38,966 nucleotides of DNA from Psychrobacter piechaudii. GTDB taxonomy: Bacteria; Pseudomonadota; Gammaproteobacteria; Pseudomonadales; Moraxellaceae. The stretch covers positions 1 to 38,966 of the forward strand of contig NZ_FUGE01000099.1 in the NCBI RefSeq assembly GCF_900162825.1, in the 5' to 3' direction. A model generated the notes under the pieces. That model saw only the letters and a program-made list of their open reading frames with translations. It was not told the DNA's origin and searched no databases. Both the position numbers and the translations under genes were made by a program. Of the stretch, positions 7,985 to 18,676 are shown piece after piece (position 1 is the first letter of the stretch; the number at the start of each line of letters is the position of its first letter).

Positions 7985-8806
7985 GACCACCGCCATCATA
8001 TAGTTCACATCCACATTTTGTGCCAACCAATAACGCTTAGTAATGGGGTTGTAATGTAAGCCGATTAAGTCTTGACGGTTGAAACCGGCATTGATGGCCA
8101 TTTTATCCAGCTCAGCTGGGGTAATGAATTTGGCGTAATCATGGGTGCCACGGTCTAATAAGCCCAGCACATACTCAGCGCCGATAATGGCAAACAAGTA
8201 AGACTTAGGGTTACGGTTGATGGTAGATAGAACACAAACGCCGCCCGGTTTTAATAGGTCAAAGCAGGCTTGTACAATCTGGCTTGGATCAGGAACGTGT
8301 TCGAGCATCTCCATGCAAGTGACCACATCATAGCTTTCAGGCTGCTCAGCAGCCAACTGTTCAATAGCGATATGTTTGTAGCGTAAACGGTCGGTTAGCC
8401 CTGTTTGCTCAGCATGGACGGTCGCCGCTTGCAAGTTCTCGATGCCTAAGTCGACACCGGTAGCATCAGCACCTCTGCGGGCCATAGATTCTGTTAAAAT
8501 ACCGCCGCCACATCCCACATCTAGTACGGTTTTTCCCGTTAACCCCGTACCCATATAACGAATAACGTTTTCTTCAATCCAGTTTAGGCGAAGCGGGTTA
8601 ATCTCATGTAAAGTGGCAAACGGGCCTTGTTTGTCCCACCACTGATTAGCAAGCTGAGTGAATTTACCCACCTCACTCATGTCCACGTTATTACCCAGAT
8701 CGCTATTTTGTTGCTGAGTAGCGTTTGGCGTGCCACTTTGTGTCTCAACGTTTGTAGTGGGAGTTTCAGAAGGAGTTGAATCGGTTGGCGTATTGAACTG
8801 GGTCAT
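7970..8806 (-). CDS. ubiG: UbiG, ubiquinone biosynthesis O-methyltransferase
   Basis: SAM-dependent methyltransferase performing both O-methylation steps of ubiquinone synthesis. The core begins MSEVGKFTQLANQWWDKQGP at about residue 43. Motif I is VLDVGCGGG (94-102), followed by GVDLG and VVTCMEMLEHVPDP, and the C-terminal part contains STINRNPKSYLFAI and GTHDYAKFITP. At 278 residues it is about 40 longer than typical UbiG, because of a Thr/Asn/Gln/Pro-rich N-terminal tail. The start at 8806 is backed by AGGA about 7 nt upstream, so the tail is probably translated. An internal start at 8680 would give the usual length. A hairpin straddles the stop codon. Confidence 0.93.
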   Translation of the reverse strand: MTQFNTPTDSTPSETPTTNVETQSGTPNATQQQNSDLGNNVDMSEVGKFTQLANQWWDKQGPFATLHEINPLRLNWIEENVIRYMGTGLTGKTVLDVGCGGGILTESMARRGADATGVDLGIENLQAATVHAEQTGLTDRLRYKHIAIEQLAAEQPESYDVVTCMEMLEHVPDPSQIVQACFDLLKPGGVCVLSTINRNPKSYLFAIIGAEYVLGLLDRGTHDYAKFITPAELDKMAINAGFNRQDLIGLHYNPITKRYWLAQNVDVNYMMAVVKPAE

Positions 8807-9252
8807 GAGTTATCCTAAACCTTAAAGTTATCTAATTATTAACCGAGTTTATTGCTAAGTGGGTTAACTTTATTATTTTGAATCATTACAGTCTATCTTA
8901 CCACGCTTAATAAAATAGGGCATCTTCAATGGCGGGGTTTGCAGACGATAATTTACAGTGTTTTACAAGATTTAACGCTACTTATTAGCCTAGGTGCGAT
9001 AGCGTAATAACGCTTATTTAACCATCTATTAAGGTTTTAGCAATGCTTACGGTTCACACAGCACTGATAAATGCGTTATCATAACGCTACCTGAATAAGT
9101 AGCGACGACTCGTTGGCCTTGATTATCATTTTTAGGTTAACTGTTATTTGATACTGATAGATTGACTCTCAACTTCCAAGTATCCAAGTGGCGAACTTCA
9201 AATTTAACATTGATCCCAAACCTATCTATATACATATTCTTAAGGAATTACG
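8807..9252. other. Divergent ubiG-dsbA intergenic region with clustered TAACGCT motifs
   Basis: 446 bases without a credible gene. Three copies of TAACGCT lie at 8973-8979, 9008-9014 and 9082-9088. The second is part of the inverted repeat AGCGT-AATA-ACGCT (9001-9014). The third is part of the perfect inverted repeat GCGTTA-TCA-TAACGC (9073-9087). These could be operator half-sites. A short plus-strand frame at 9162-9353 overlaps dsbA in another frame and is not supported. Confidence 0.45.
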
Positions 9253-9894
9253 ATGAAGTTTTATTCTCAGCGAGGTTTTGCTTTAGCCTCTTTAGTTGCC
9301 GCTGTAGGCCTAGCCTCGATGCCAGCTTCCGCAGCAGATTATGTGGCAGGTAAAGATTATGTAGTATTGGATAATCCTGAAAGCATTAATGGCGACAAAA
9401 TTATTGTTCGCGAGTTCTTCTGGTATGGTTGTCCGCATTGCTATGCCCTAAATCCGCATATGCAAAAATGGGCTAAGACCAAACCTAGCGATGTGCTATT
9501 TTTAGAGTCGCCAGCTGCCCTGAACCCAATGTGGGAAGTTAATGCGCGTGGCTTCTATGCGGCGCAGTTGATGGGCTATCAAGCTAAAACTCACAATAAA
9601 TTGTTTGATGCTATTCACAAAGACAACCAACGCCTATTTGACCAAAACTCTCTATCTAAATGGTACGCTAACCAAGGCTTGGATCAAAAGAAATTCAACA
9701 GCCTATACAACTCATTCGCAGTTAGCACCAAAGTGGCTCGTTCAAAAGCAGGCGCCAAACGTTATCAGTTAACGGGTGTGCCGGCTGTGGTTGTGCATGG
9801 TAGATATGTGGTACAAGGTGAGTCTGAGAAAGTGCCAAAGGTAGTAGACTACTTAGTGAAAAAAGTACGTACAGACTTAAAAGCAGGCAAATAA
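9253..9894 (+). CDS. dsbA: DsbA, periplasmic thiol:disulfide oxidoreductase
   Basis: Secreted 213-residue thioredoxin-fold protein. The signal peptide ends ASMPASA-AD, with likely cleavage after residue 27. The active site is C60-P-H-C63 in WYGCPHCYALNP, and the cis-proline loop is LTGVPAVVV (P177). DsbA oxidises pairs of cysteines in newly exported proteins and is itself reoxidised by DsbB in the inner membrane (family knowledge). AAGGA at 9242-9246, 6 nt before the ATG, fixes the start. The gene stands alone between a long divergent promoter region and a terminator. Confidence 0.95.
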   Translation: MKFYSQRGFALASLVAAVGLASMPASAADYVAGKDYVVLDNPESINGDKIIVREFFWYGCPHCYALNPHMQKWAKTKPSDVLFLESPAALNPMWEVNARGFYAAQLMGYQAKTHNKLFDAIHKDNQRLFDQNSLSKWYANQGLDQKKFNSLYNSFAVSTKVARSKAGAKRYQLTGVPAVVVHGRYVVQGESEKVPKVVDYLVKKVRTDLKAGK

Positions 9895-9943
9895 TTTTCG
9901 CTTGTTCCTCTGACCTCTCTTATTTATCCAATATTCCATATAT

Positions 9944-9974
9944 AAAAAAGACCGAGCTTAGCTTGGTCTTTTTT
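9944..9974 (+). terminator. Intrinsic terminator after dsbA
   Basis: A-run, GACCGAGC, loop TTA, GCTTGGTC and T-run. The stem includes one G-U type pair. Confidence 0.88.
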
Positions 9975-10081
9975 ATATTTAATTTGTCTGAAAGTAGAGG
10001 CCTAAGGTTTTATAAACCAAGCTTTACTAGGTAAGAGTGTTTTGTAAATCAGCAAAGATTGCGCTAAAAATTATTGTAAAT

Positions 10082-10100
10082 AAGAATTGTTATCGTTATC
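10082..10100 (+). promoter_or_regulatory. Fur-box-like site upstream of bfd
   Basis: Reverse complement reads GATAACGATAACAATTCTT. It agrees with the 19-bp Fur consensus GATAATGATAATCATTATC at most positions of the first two hexamers. It lies about 70 nt before the bfd start codon, where it could overlap the promoter. It is a sequence match only. Confidence 0.65.
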
Positions 10101-10169
10101 ATATAGAATAACTTATTCACCTTACTTGCTGTGGCAGGCCGATAGCTGCCAATAGATGAGGATATCAAG

Positions 10170-10379
10170 ATGATCGTTTGCATATGTAATAATGTTAAAG
10201 ACCGTCAAATAAAAGCTGCCCTGGCTTCAGGCGTCGACTCTATGGATGGCTTAAAAGCAGCATTAGACGTCGCGACTTGTTGCGGCTGTTGCGAACCTAT
10301 GGTGAACGATTTTCTAGAAGAGCATCAAGCAATGAGTGTGGATAGCGAGTTGGCAGATCAATTGGCCTATGCTGTATAA
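10170..10379 (+). CDS. bfd: Bacterioferritin-associated ferredoxin (Bfd)
   Basis: BFD-like [2Fe-2S] protein of 69 residues. The cluster ligands are visible as C4-x-C6 at the N terminus and C38/C41 in CCGCC, matching the known Bfd pattern. Bfd docks on bacterioferritin and passes electrons to stored ferric iron so that Fe2+ can leave. A Fur-like box lies upstream, consistent with induction in iron starvation. The start at 10170 follows TGAGGA with 7-nt spacing. Two bacterioferritin genes follow after a hairpin terminator, so the iron-release and iron-storage genes can be controlled separately. Confidence 0.93.
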   Translation: MIVCICNNVKDRQIKAALASGVDSMDGLKAALDVATCCGCCEPMVNDFLEEHQAMSVDSELADQLAYAV

Positions 10380-10460
10380 ATCTGATTGGTGCTGAGATAG
10401 AGCTTGAGACCGGTTAATATTGGGCAAAAAAATCAGCAAGAAGAATAAAATAGAAAAAAC

Positions 10461-10495
10461 AAAGTGAGCTACGAGATACTCGGGTTCACTTTTTT
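10461..10495 (+). terminator. Intrinsic terminator after bfd
   Basis: Outer stem AAAGTGA / TCACTTT and inner stem CGAG-ATA-CTCG, followed by a T-run. It separates bfd from the bacterioferritin genes. Confidence 0.75.
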
Positions 10496-10626
10496 ATAGC
10501 TTAAAATTTCTTATTTTTCCTTCTATTTGCAGTTCTAAAAAATACTGTGTGAAAGCTCTAAGTTTGTTACTATGAATGTGGACTAGTAGATAAGTAAATA
10601 AAATAGATAACTAAAAGGTAGCTACT

Positions 10627-11106
10627 ATGAAAGGCAGTCAGAAAGTCATTGATTATTTAAACTTTTTGCTTGGGGGTGAGTTAGGAGCCCGCGATCAGTA
10701 TTTCATTCATTCAGAAATGTATGGTGAGTGGCACTACGGCAAGCTGTATGATCGTATTCACCATGAAATGGAAGATGAGACCCAGCACGCTCAGGCCATT
10801 ATCCGTCGTATATTAATGCTCGGTGGTAAGCCGGACATGACAGTTGATGCCATTACTGTGGGCAGCACGGTTCCTGAGATGCTTAAGCTTGACTTAGAAC
10901 TTGAATATAAAGTTCAGCAGCATTTAAAAGAGGGCATTGCTCTTTGTGAGCAAGAGCATGACTATGTGACCCGTGATATCTTGGTGGCTCAGTTAGAGGA
11001 TACTGAAGAAGATCATGCACACTGGCTAGAGCAGCAACTTGGTTTAATTGATATGGTGGGTCTGCAAAACTACTTACAAAGCCAAATGGGTGAGATTTCA
11101 GAATAA
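10627..11106 (+). CDS. bfr: Bacterioferritin, ferroxidase-type subunit lacking the haem Met
   Basis: Four-helix ferritin of 159 residues. All six di-iron ferroxidase ligands of E. coli Bfr have counterparts: E18, E51, H54, E93 (aligning with E94), E127 and H130. The axial haem ligand Met52 is replaced by Thr (DETQH), so this subunit alone should not bind haem between dimers. Its likely role is to oxidise Fe2+ and feed the mineral core of a 24-subunit shell. AAAAGG before the ATG supports the start. The second subunit gene follows after 70 nt on the same strand and has the opposite residue pattern, so the two probably build a mixed shell. No recognisable Fur box lies directly before this gene. 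Confidence 0.93.
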   Translation: MKGSQKVIDYLNFLLGGELGARDQYFIHSEMYGEWHYGKLYDRIHHEMEDETQHAQAIIRRILMLGGKPDMTVDAITVGSTVPEMLKLDLELEYKVQQHLKEGIALCEQEHDYVTRDILVAQLEDTEEDHAHWLEQQLGLIDMVGLQNYLQSQMGEISE

Positions 11107-11176
11107 GCCCTATTAGCTAGAATTATTTCATAATTTCAGCACCTAATAAGTGCTAATGCAAATGTAGGAGAAAGTT

Positions 11177-11647
11177 ATGCAGGGAGATAAAGAAGTTCTT
11201 CGCGCTTTGAATAAGGTGCTTGGGCAATCGTTAATAGCCATTAACCAGTATTTTTTGCATGCCCGTATTGCCAAAAACTGGGGAATTGAAGAGCTAAATG
11301 AAGCTTTCTATAAACAGTCTATTGCTGAAATGAAATGGTCAGACGCCCTGATTGAGCGTATTTTGTTACTAGAGGGTCTGCCGAACTTGCAAGAGTATGG
11401 TAAGTTGTTCATCGGTGAAGATGTGGCGGAGATGATTGAGTGCAATGTGCGCTTAGAAGATCAAAAGTTTGCCACTATTACCGAGTCAATTGCGCTATGT
11501 GAACAAAAGCAAGATTATGTGTCACGTAAGCTATTATTAGATTTAAAGGATGGTAACGAAGAGTACTCAGACTGGCTAGATACTCAGCAAGACCTAGTTG
11601 AAGCTATGGGTCTAGAAAACTATATTCAAGCAAAAATTGACGACTAG
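11177..11647 (+). CDS. bfr: Bacterioferritin, haem-type subunit with a degenerate ferroxidase centre
   Basis: Bacterioferritin of 156 residues, closer to E. coli Bfr in its N-terminal half (IAINQYFLHAR, GLPNLQEYGKLFIGED). Haem ligand Met52 is kept (AEMKW). The ferroxidase ligands are largely lost: E18 is Ser, H54 is Trp, E127 is Asn and H130 is Tyr, while E51 and E94 remain. It should bind haem at dimer interfaces and receive electrons from Bfd, but not oxidise iron by itself. AGGAG lies 6-7 nt before the ATG. A strong terminator ends the pair. Complementary subunits of this sort are known from heteropolymeric bacterioferritins such as those of Neisseria. Confidence 0.92.
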   Translation: MQGDKEVLRALNKVLGQSLIAINQYFLHARIAKNWGIEELNEAFYKQSIAEMKWSDALIERILLLEGLPNLQEYGKLFIGEDVAEMIECNVRLEDQKFATITESIALCEQKQDYVSRKLLLDLKDGNEEYSDWLDTQQDLVEAMGLENYIQAKIDD

Positions 11648-11726
11648 ACTAAGTAATGAGTAATAGAACGCTGTCGATGCCTTAACTTAAAAGTCGAACT
11701 TATTTAACAGTAACTTATATTAGCTG

Positions 11727-11759
11727 ATACCAACTTACAAAAGTAAGTTGGTATTTTTT
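11727..11759 (+). terminator. Strong intrinsic terminator after the bacterioferritin pair
   Basis: Perfect 12-bp stem ATACCAACTTAC / GTAAGTTGGTAT with loop AAAA, then a T-run. Confidence 0.92.
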
Positions 11760-11891
11760 ATCCCTGCGGTTTAGTCATCAGTTAAGGTGTACTCATTAGC
11801 CAGTTACAGCTATACTAAAAACGCAAGATTTTATTTGTGGTATAACTAGATAACTAGCAACATATAATTTAAATAAAAAAAAGGAGTAGCT

Positions 11892-13037
11892 ATGCCTGCA
11901 TTACGTTCTGATGTTGATCCAGATGGTTTATTAGAATATTCAGTGGTCTATACTGACCGTGCTTTAAACCACATGTCAAAAGTATATCTACAGGTAATGA
12001 ATGACTTATCCAGCAACTTAAAGCAAGTTTACGCAGCAGACGCAGTGGCCATTGTACCAGGCTCTGGTACTTATGCTATGGAAGCCATTGCCCGTCAATT
12101 AGCCACGGATAAGAACTGTTTAGTTGTGCGTAACGGTTGGTTTAGTTATCGCTGGACTCAAATTTTAGAAAAAGGAAAAATTGCCCAATCAGTAGGCGCA
12201 TTAAAAGCCAATCAGGTGGAAGGTGAGTCAGAAGAGGGCACTCCAAATCCTTTCGCTCCAGTAGCCATTGAAGAGGCTGTGGCAGCGATTAAAGAGCAAA
12301 AGCCAGACTTGGTATTTGCTCCGCATGTTGAGACGGCTTCTGGCATGATATTGCCTGATGACTACATTAAGCAGTTGGCAGACGCTGTGCATAGCGTGGG
12401 CGGCCTACTGGTTATTGACTGTATTGCTTCAGGCTGTATTTGGTTAGATATGAAGCAGCTAGGTATTGACGTTCTTGTTTCAGCACCACAAAAAGGGTGG
12501 AGCAGCACCCCCTGTGCAGGCCTAGTTATGCTAAGCGAAAAAGCTGTGGCTCAGGTAGAGGCGACAGAATCAAATAGCTTCAGTTTAGACTTGAAGCAGT
12601 GGTTAACCATCATGCGTGCTTATGAAAATGGCGGCCATGCCTATCATGCCACTATGCCAACTGATAGCTTGCGTATGTTCCGCGATGTGATGTTAGAAGC
12701 CAAAGAGATTGGTTTTGAAGAATTAAAGCAAGCGCAGTGGGAATTAGGCAATCGCATTCGTGACCTATTAGAAGATCGCGGCATCCAAAGCGTGGCGGCT
12801 GAAGGGTATCAGGCACCAGGGGTTGTGGTGTGCTACACCGAGAATGAAGAGATGCACAAAGGTCGTGCTTTTGCTGAACAAGGCATGCAGATTGCTTCTG
12901 GTGTTCCGTTACAAGTAGGTGAGCCGGAGGGCTTCCAGACTTTCCGTCTAGGTCTATTTGGTCTTGATAAGCTAACGGACATAGATGGTGCGGTAGAGCG
13001 TTTTAAAACGGTACTGGATAAAGTACAGCCCGCTTAA
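11892..13037 (+). CDS. Class V PLP-dependent aminotransferase (alanine-glyoxylate aminotransferase-like)
   Basis: Fold-type I aminotransferase of 381 residues. The PLP-binding pattern includes PGSGTYAMEA (56-65), D176 in LLVIDCIASG, which contacts the pyridine nitrogen, and K201 in SAPQKGWSSTPCAGL, the Schiff-base lysine. The family contains alanine-glyoxylate, serine-glyoxylate and related enzymes; the substrate here cannot be read from the sequence. AAGGAG 5 nt before the ATG supports the start. The gene stands alone between two strong terminators, next to iron-storage genes and convergent to an acyl-CoA synthetase gene, so context gives no pathway. Confidence 0.85.
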   Translation: MPALRSDVDPDGLLEYSVVYTDRALNHMSKVYLQVMNDLSSNLKQVYAADAVAIVPGSGTYAMEAIARQLATDKNCLVVRNGWFSYRWTQILEKGKIAQSVGALKANQVEGESEEGTPNPFAPVAIEEAVAAIKEQKPDLVFAPHVETASGMILPDDYIKQLADAVHSVGGLLVIDCIASGCIWLDMKQLGIDVLVSAPQKGWSSTPCAGLVMLSEKAVAQVEATESNSFSLDLKQWLTIMRAYENGGHAYHATMPTDSLRMFRDVMLEAKEIGFEELKQAQWELGNRIRDLLEDRGIQSVAAEGYQAPGVVVCYTENEEMHKGRAFAEQGMQIASGVPLQVGEPEGFQTFRLGLFGLDKLTDIDGAVERFKTVLDKVQPA

Positions 13038-13082
13038 TCAAGCCAACTAAGCTTTATTATAAAAGCTTTTAGTAAAATAATA

Positions 13083-13116
13083 AAAAATGCCCATTGAGAT
13101 ATCAATGGGCATTTTT
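13083..13116. terminator. Bidirectional terminator between the aminotransferase and acyl-CoA synthetase genes
   Basis: Stem TGCCCATTGA / TCAATGGGCA with loop GATA, flanked by an A-run and a T-run. It serves both convergent genes. Confidence 0.92.
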
Positions 13117-13140
13117 GTTGATTACAGCAATTTGTAGCGC

Positions 13141-14823
13141 TTAATGCTTAACCTTCGGCTCTTCATTGGCCATAGATTGGGCGGCATTGCGTAGCTCAAA
13201 CTTCTGGATTTTACCGGTACTGGTTTTTGGGATCTCACAGAAGATAACGTGTTTTGGCACTTTAAATTTGGCTAAATTCTGACGGCAATGCTCGATAACC
13301 TGATCTCGGGTTAAAGTCGCGCCTTCGGCAATTTCAATAAAGGCCACCGGTACTTCGCCCCACTTCTCATTGGAAGCAGCGACCACACCACAACTATTCA
13401 CTTGTGGAAGACCATAAAGAATATTCTCAATTTCAATACTGGAAATATTTTCTCCACCTGAAATGATGATGTCTTTTAAGCGGTCCATAATCTTAATATA
13501 GCCGTCGGCATCTTTGACTCCCAAGTCTCCAGTACGGAACCAACCGCCTGCAAAGGCCTCTTCGGTCGCTTTCGGGTTTTTTAGATAGCCCTTCATCACC
13601 ATGTTACCTTTTAACGCCAGCTCTCCCATTTCAGTCCCATCGGCAGCTACTGGCTCATTGGTACCTTGTTTTAGCACTTCAAACCCCGTCATTAGATGTG
13701 AGGTAGTGCCTTGGCGAGATTTCTTAGAAGCGCGCTCTGCCACCGACAACTGTTGCCATTCGTCATGTTCTGCACAGATAGTGACCGGGCCATAGACTTC
13801 GGTCAAGCCGTAAACGTGAGTGATGTTGAAGCTCATGGCTTCCATCTTCTCTAGCATGGCTTCTGATGGCGGAGCGCCGGCCACAAAGCCATTAACAGTA
13901 TGGGTAATGGCTTGCTTTAGAGCTTCGTCGCCAGCAGCAATCATATTGTGCACAACAGGCGCAGCACAGTAATGGGTGATGTTATATTTGGCAATCAGCT
14001 TGAGAATTAAGTTGGCATCAATCTGACGTAAACATACGTTAATACCGGCTCGTTCAGCTACTGTCCAGGGGAAGCACCAGCCATTGCAATGGAAGAGGGG
14101 TAGGGTCCACAGATAGGTATTAAATTTTGGCATGTCCCAATCCAAAATGTTGGATAGGGCATTAAGCGTAGCACCTCGATGGTGATAGACAACCCCTTTA
14201 GGTTTACCAGTGGTACCAGAGGTATAGTTTAACGCAATGGCATCCCACTCATCTGAAGGGTATATGCTCCGGTCAAAGTCTGCTTTGGCTTGCTCGCTAT
14301 CGAACCCCCCAAATTCTATTAGCTGCTCGTAACTCATTTTGCCAAAAGGTTTGGTTTCGGCAAAGGCTCTATCAGTGGCATGAATAAGGATTAAATGAGG
14401 AAAAGTTTCTTCGATAAGATCGACATGCTCAGCAAACTCACTGTCTAAGATCAGCACTTTGGCTTCAGAATGCTGCAGACAAAAAGTGAGCGCGCCAATA
14501 TCAAGTCGAGTATTTAAAGTACAAAGGACAGCTTGTGACATTGGCACCCCAAAGGCGGCTTCAACCATGGCTGGAGTATTGGGGGCCATAATGGCCACAG
14601 TGTCATCTTTATTAATACCTAGCTTTTTTAATCCATGCGCAAGATTGCGACAGCGGTTATAAGTTTGTGCCCAAGTATAGGTGATCGGTGACTGCACCAA
14701 GTCATCATAAATAATAGAGGTTTTGTTGGGATATACCGTCGCTGTGCGTGCGATAAACTGTATTGGAGTTAAAGGTTGGTAATTGGCTTCGGTCTTAGCT
14801 AGACCCGTACTATAGTCGGTCAT
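13141..14823 (-). CDS. AMP-binding acyl-CoA synthetase (fatty or carboxylic acid-CoA ligase)
   Basis: ANL-superfamily ligase of 560 residues that activates a carboxylic acid through an acyl-adenylate to its CoA thioester. The P-loop is TSGTTGKPKG (201-210). Later motifs are VYGLTEVYGP, GWFRTGDLG, the hinge IMDRLKDIIISGGENIS, and the catalytic Lys in KTSTGKIQK (K538). The overall pattern resembles the AlkK/DmdB group, which covers medium-chain acids and methylmercaptopropionate, rather than FadD proper. The exact acid is not determinable. AAAGGA about 10 nt before the ATG supports the start. The gene is divergent from a 2,4-dienoyl-CoA reductase gene across a 358-nt region with inverted repeats, which suggests joint control of fatty-acid use. 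Confidence 0.88.
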   Translation of the reverse strand: MTDYSTGLAKTEANYQPLTPIQFIARTATVYPNKTSIIYDDLVQSPITYTWAQTYNRCRNLAHGLKKLGINKDDTVAIMAPNTPAMVEAAFGVPMSQAVLCTLNTRLDIGALTFCLQHSEAKVLILDSEFAEHVDLIEETFPHLILIHATDRAFAETKPFGKMSYEQLIEFGGFDSEQAKADFDRSIYPSDEWDAIALNYTSGTTGKPKGVVYHHRGATLNALSNILDWDMPKFNTYLWTLPLFHCNGWCFPWTVAERAGINVCLRQIDANLILKLIAKYNITHYCAAPVVHNMIAAGDEALKQAITHTVNGFVAGAPPSEAMLEKMEAMSFNITHVYGLTEVYGPVTICAEHDEWQQLSVAERASKKSRQGTTSHLMTGFEVLKQGTNEPVAADGTEMGELALKGNMVMKGYLKNPKATEEAFAGGWFRTGDLGVKDADGYIKIMDRLKDIIISGGENISSIEIENILYGLPQVNSCGVVAASNEKWGEVPVAFIEIAEGATLTRDQVIEHCRQNLAKFKVPKHVIFCEIPKTSTGKIQKFELRNAAQSMANEEPKVKH

Positions 14824-17386
<2,563 letters not shown>

Positions 17387-17416
17387 AACTGGCAATAAAC
17401 CTCAACAGAGATAGCT

Positions 17417-17447
17417 AAAAAGAGAGGGTTAATAACCCCCTCTTTTT
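17417..17447 (+). terminator. Intrinsic terminator after fadH
   Basis: 14-bp stem with one mismatch (AAAAAGAGAGGGTT / AACCCCCTCTTTTT), triloop AAT and a T-run. Confidence 0.88.
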
Positions 17448-17510
17448 TTATGGAAATTATTAATGTAGTGATGAGGCCGTAAAAATTGCTTTATAGAATA
17501 ACTGCCAATA

Positions 17511-17543
17511 AAAAAACGGCCAATCAGTGAGTGGCCATTTTTT
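17511..17543 (-). terminator. Intrinsic terminator after the Ca2+/Na+ antiporter gene
   Basis: Inverted repeat GGCCA / TGGCC with A- and T-rich arms, about 60 nt beyond the antiporter stop on the minus strand. It is symmetrical and could also back up the fadH terminator. Confidence 0.8.
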
Positions 17544-17603
17544 ATTGATGATAACTAAATCTGGTGGGAAGCTGTAGTTATTAACCTAAGTTAATGACTT
17601 AAG

Positions 17604-18572
17604 TTAGAGAGCAGATTTAGCTAGCCATACTGAATAGAAAATGAAGGTTAAAATCAGTACTACGCCACTACCATGTTTCATTTCACCCTGACGTCTAAAG
17701 GCAATAATTGCCAAAATAAACAGAATTAGAGTGACCAAGCCTACCATCACCATGTCTCGCGATAAAATCAGCGGGTCAATGTTTTGCATGGGTTTAATAA
17801 TAGCAGCTAGCCCCACCACACCTAAGGTGTTAAATAAGTTGGAGCCAATAACGTTGCCTAAGGCCATGTCATGTTCACCACGTCTGGCTGCCGCAACACT
17901 GGCTACCAATTCAGGCAAGGAAGTACCAATGGCCACAATGGTAAGCCCAATTAGAAGCTCACTCATTCCCCATAAAGTGGCCAGCTCAACCGCACCCCAG
18001 ACGATAGCTCGTGAGCTAGCGATTAATAAACTTAACCCCAATATCAAAGTGCCAAAAGACTTTAAGACATTAATTTGCTGTTTTGCAGCCAACTCTTCTG
18101 GTAACTCTACCTTGTCTTTATTACCGCGTAGGCTCAAAAATATTTGTATCATCAGTACAGCCACTAACGCCACAACCAGCACAACGCCATCGATTAACGA
18201 TAAACTGCCATCCGCTAATTGAATGGCAGCTAAAGCGGTAGTTGCTATTAACAGCATTAGGTCATAACGAATCACATCGCTACGAATGATGATGGGGCTA
18301 ATGAGGGCAGTGACCCCCAATACTAAGGTAATATTGATGATATTAGAGCCGTAGGCATTACCTAAGGCGATATCAGGACTACCTGCTAAAGCAGCCAAAG
18401 CAGAAACGACTAGTTCAGGGGCCGAGGTGCCAATGCCTAAAATAATCACCCCAATTAAGAAGCTAGGCATATTAAAGCGCACAGCCAGACTGGTGGCTCC
18501 ATCAATAAAAGTATCAGCACTCCAGACCAAAATAGCCAGGCCAATGATGACAGCGATAATCGCTAAGCCCAT
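17604..18572 (-). CDS. Calcium/sodium antiporter of the CaCA family (YrbG-like)
   Basis: Inner-membrane exchanger of 322 residues with about ten hydrophobic segments. The two alpha-repeats of the family are clear: GIGTSAPELVVS with ALGNAYGSNIINI, and AIGTSLPELVAS with ALGNVIGSNLFNT. They form the ion path in an inverted-repeat fold. A charged loop (NKDKVELPEELAAKQQ) separates the two halves. The start is the ATG at 18572, preceded by TTGGAG with 6-nt spacing; an upstream TTG at 18584 lies within that ribosome site. The family exchanges Ca2+ for Na+ or H+; the actual ion here is inferred. It follows panD on the same strand but behind a terminator. Confidence 0.9.
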   Translation of the reverse strand: MGLAIIAVIIGLAILVWSADTFIDGATSLAVRFNMPSFLIGVIILGIGTSAPELVVSALAALAGSPDIALGNAYGSNIINITLVLGVTALISPIIIRSDVIRYDLMLLIATTALAAIQLADGSLSLIDGVVLVVALVAVLMIQIFLSLRGNKDKVELPEELAAKQQINVLKSFGTLILGLSLLIASSRAIVWGAVELATLWGMSELLIGLTIVAIGTSLPELVASVAAARRGEHDMALGNVIGSNLFNTLGVVGLAAIIKPMQNIDPLILSRDMVMVGLVTLILFILAIIAFRRQGEMKHGSGVVLILTFIFYSVWLAKSAL

Positions 18573-18615
18573 AAAAAACTCCAAGATAGATTAATGGAAA
18601 AATATTAAGAAAAAT

Positions 18616-18651
18616 AAAAAAGCTAAGCAATATAAATCGCTTAGCATTTTT
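18616..18651 (-). terminator. Intrinsic terminator after panD
   Basis: Stem GCTAAGC / GCTTAGC with a 10-nt loop and A/T runs on both sides. On the minus strand it ends panD transcription before the antiporter gene. Confidence 0.85.
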
Positions 18652-18676
18652 TATTAAAGATAGTGAAAAGTATAGG

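Noticed and set aside
9162-9353. 63-codon frame before dsbA
   Set aside because: Overlaps the dsbA signal peptide in another frame and has no ribosome site or family resemblance.
17731-18222. 163-codon plus-strand frame
   Set aside because: Lies fully inside the Ca2+/Na+ antiporter gene on the other strand. The composition is a shadow of membrane codons.
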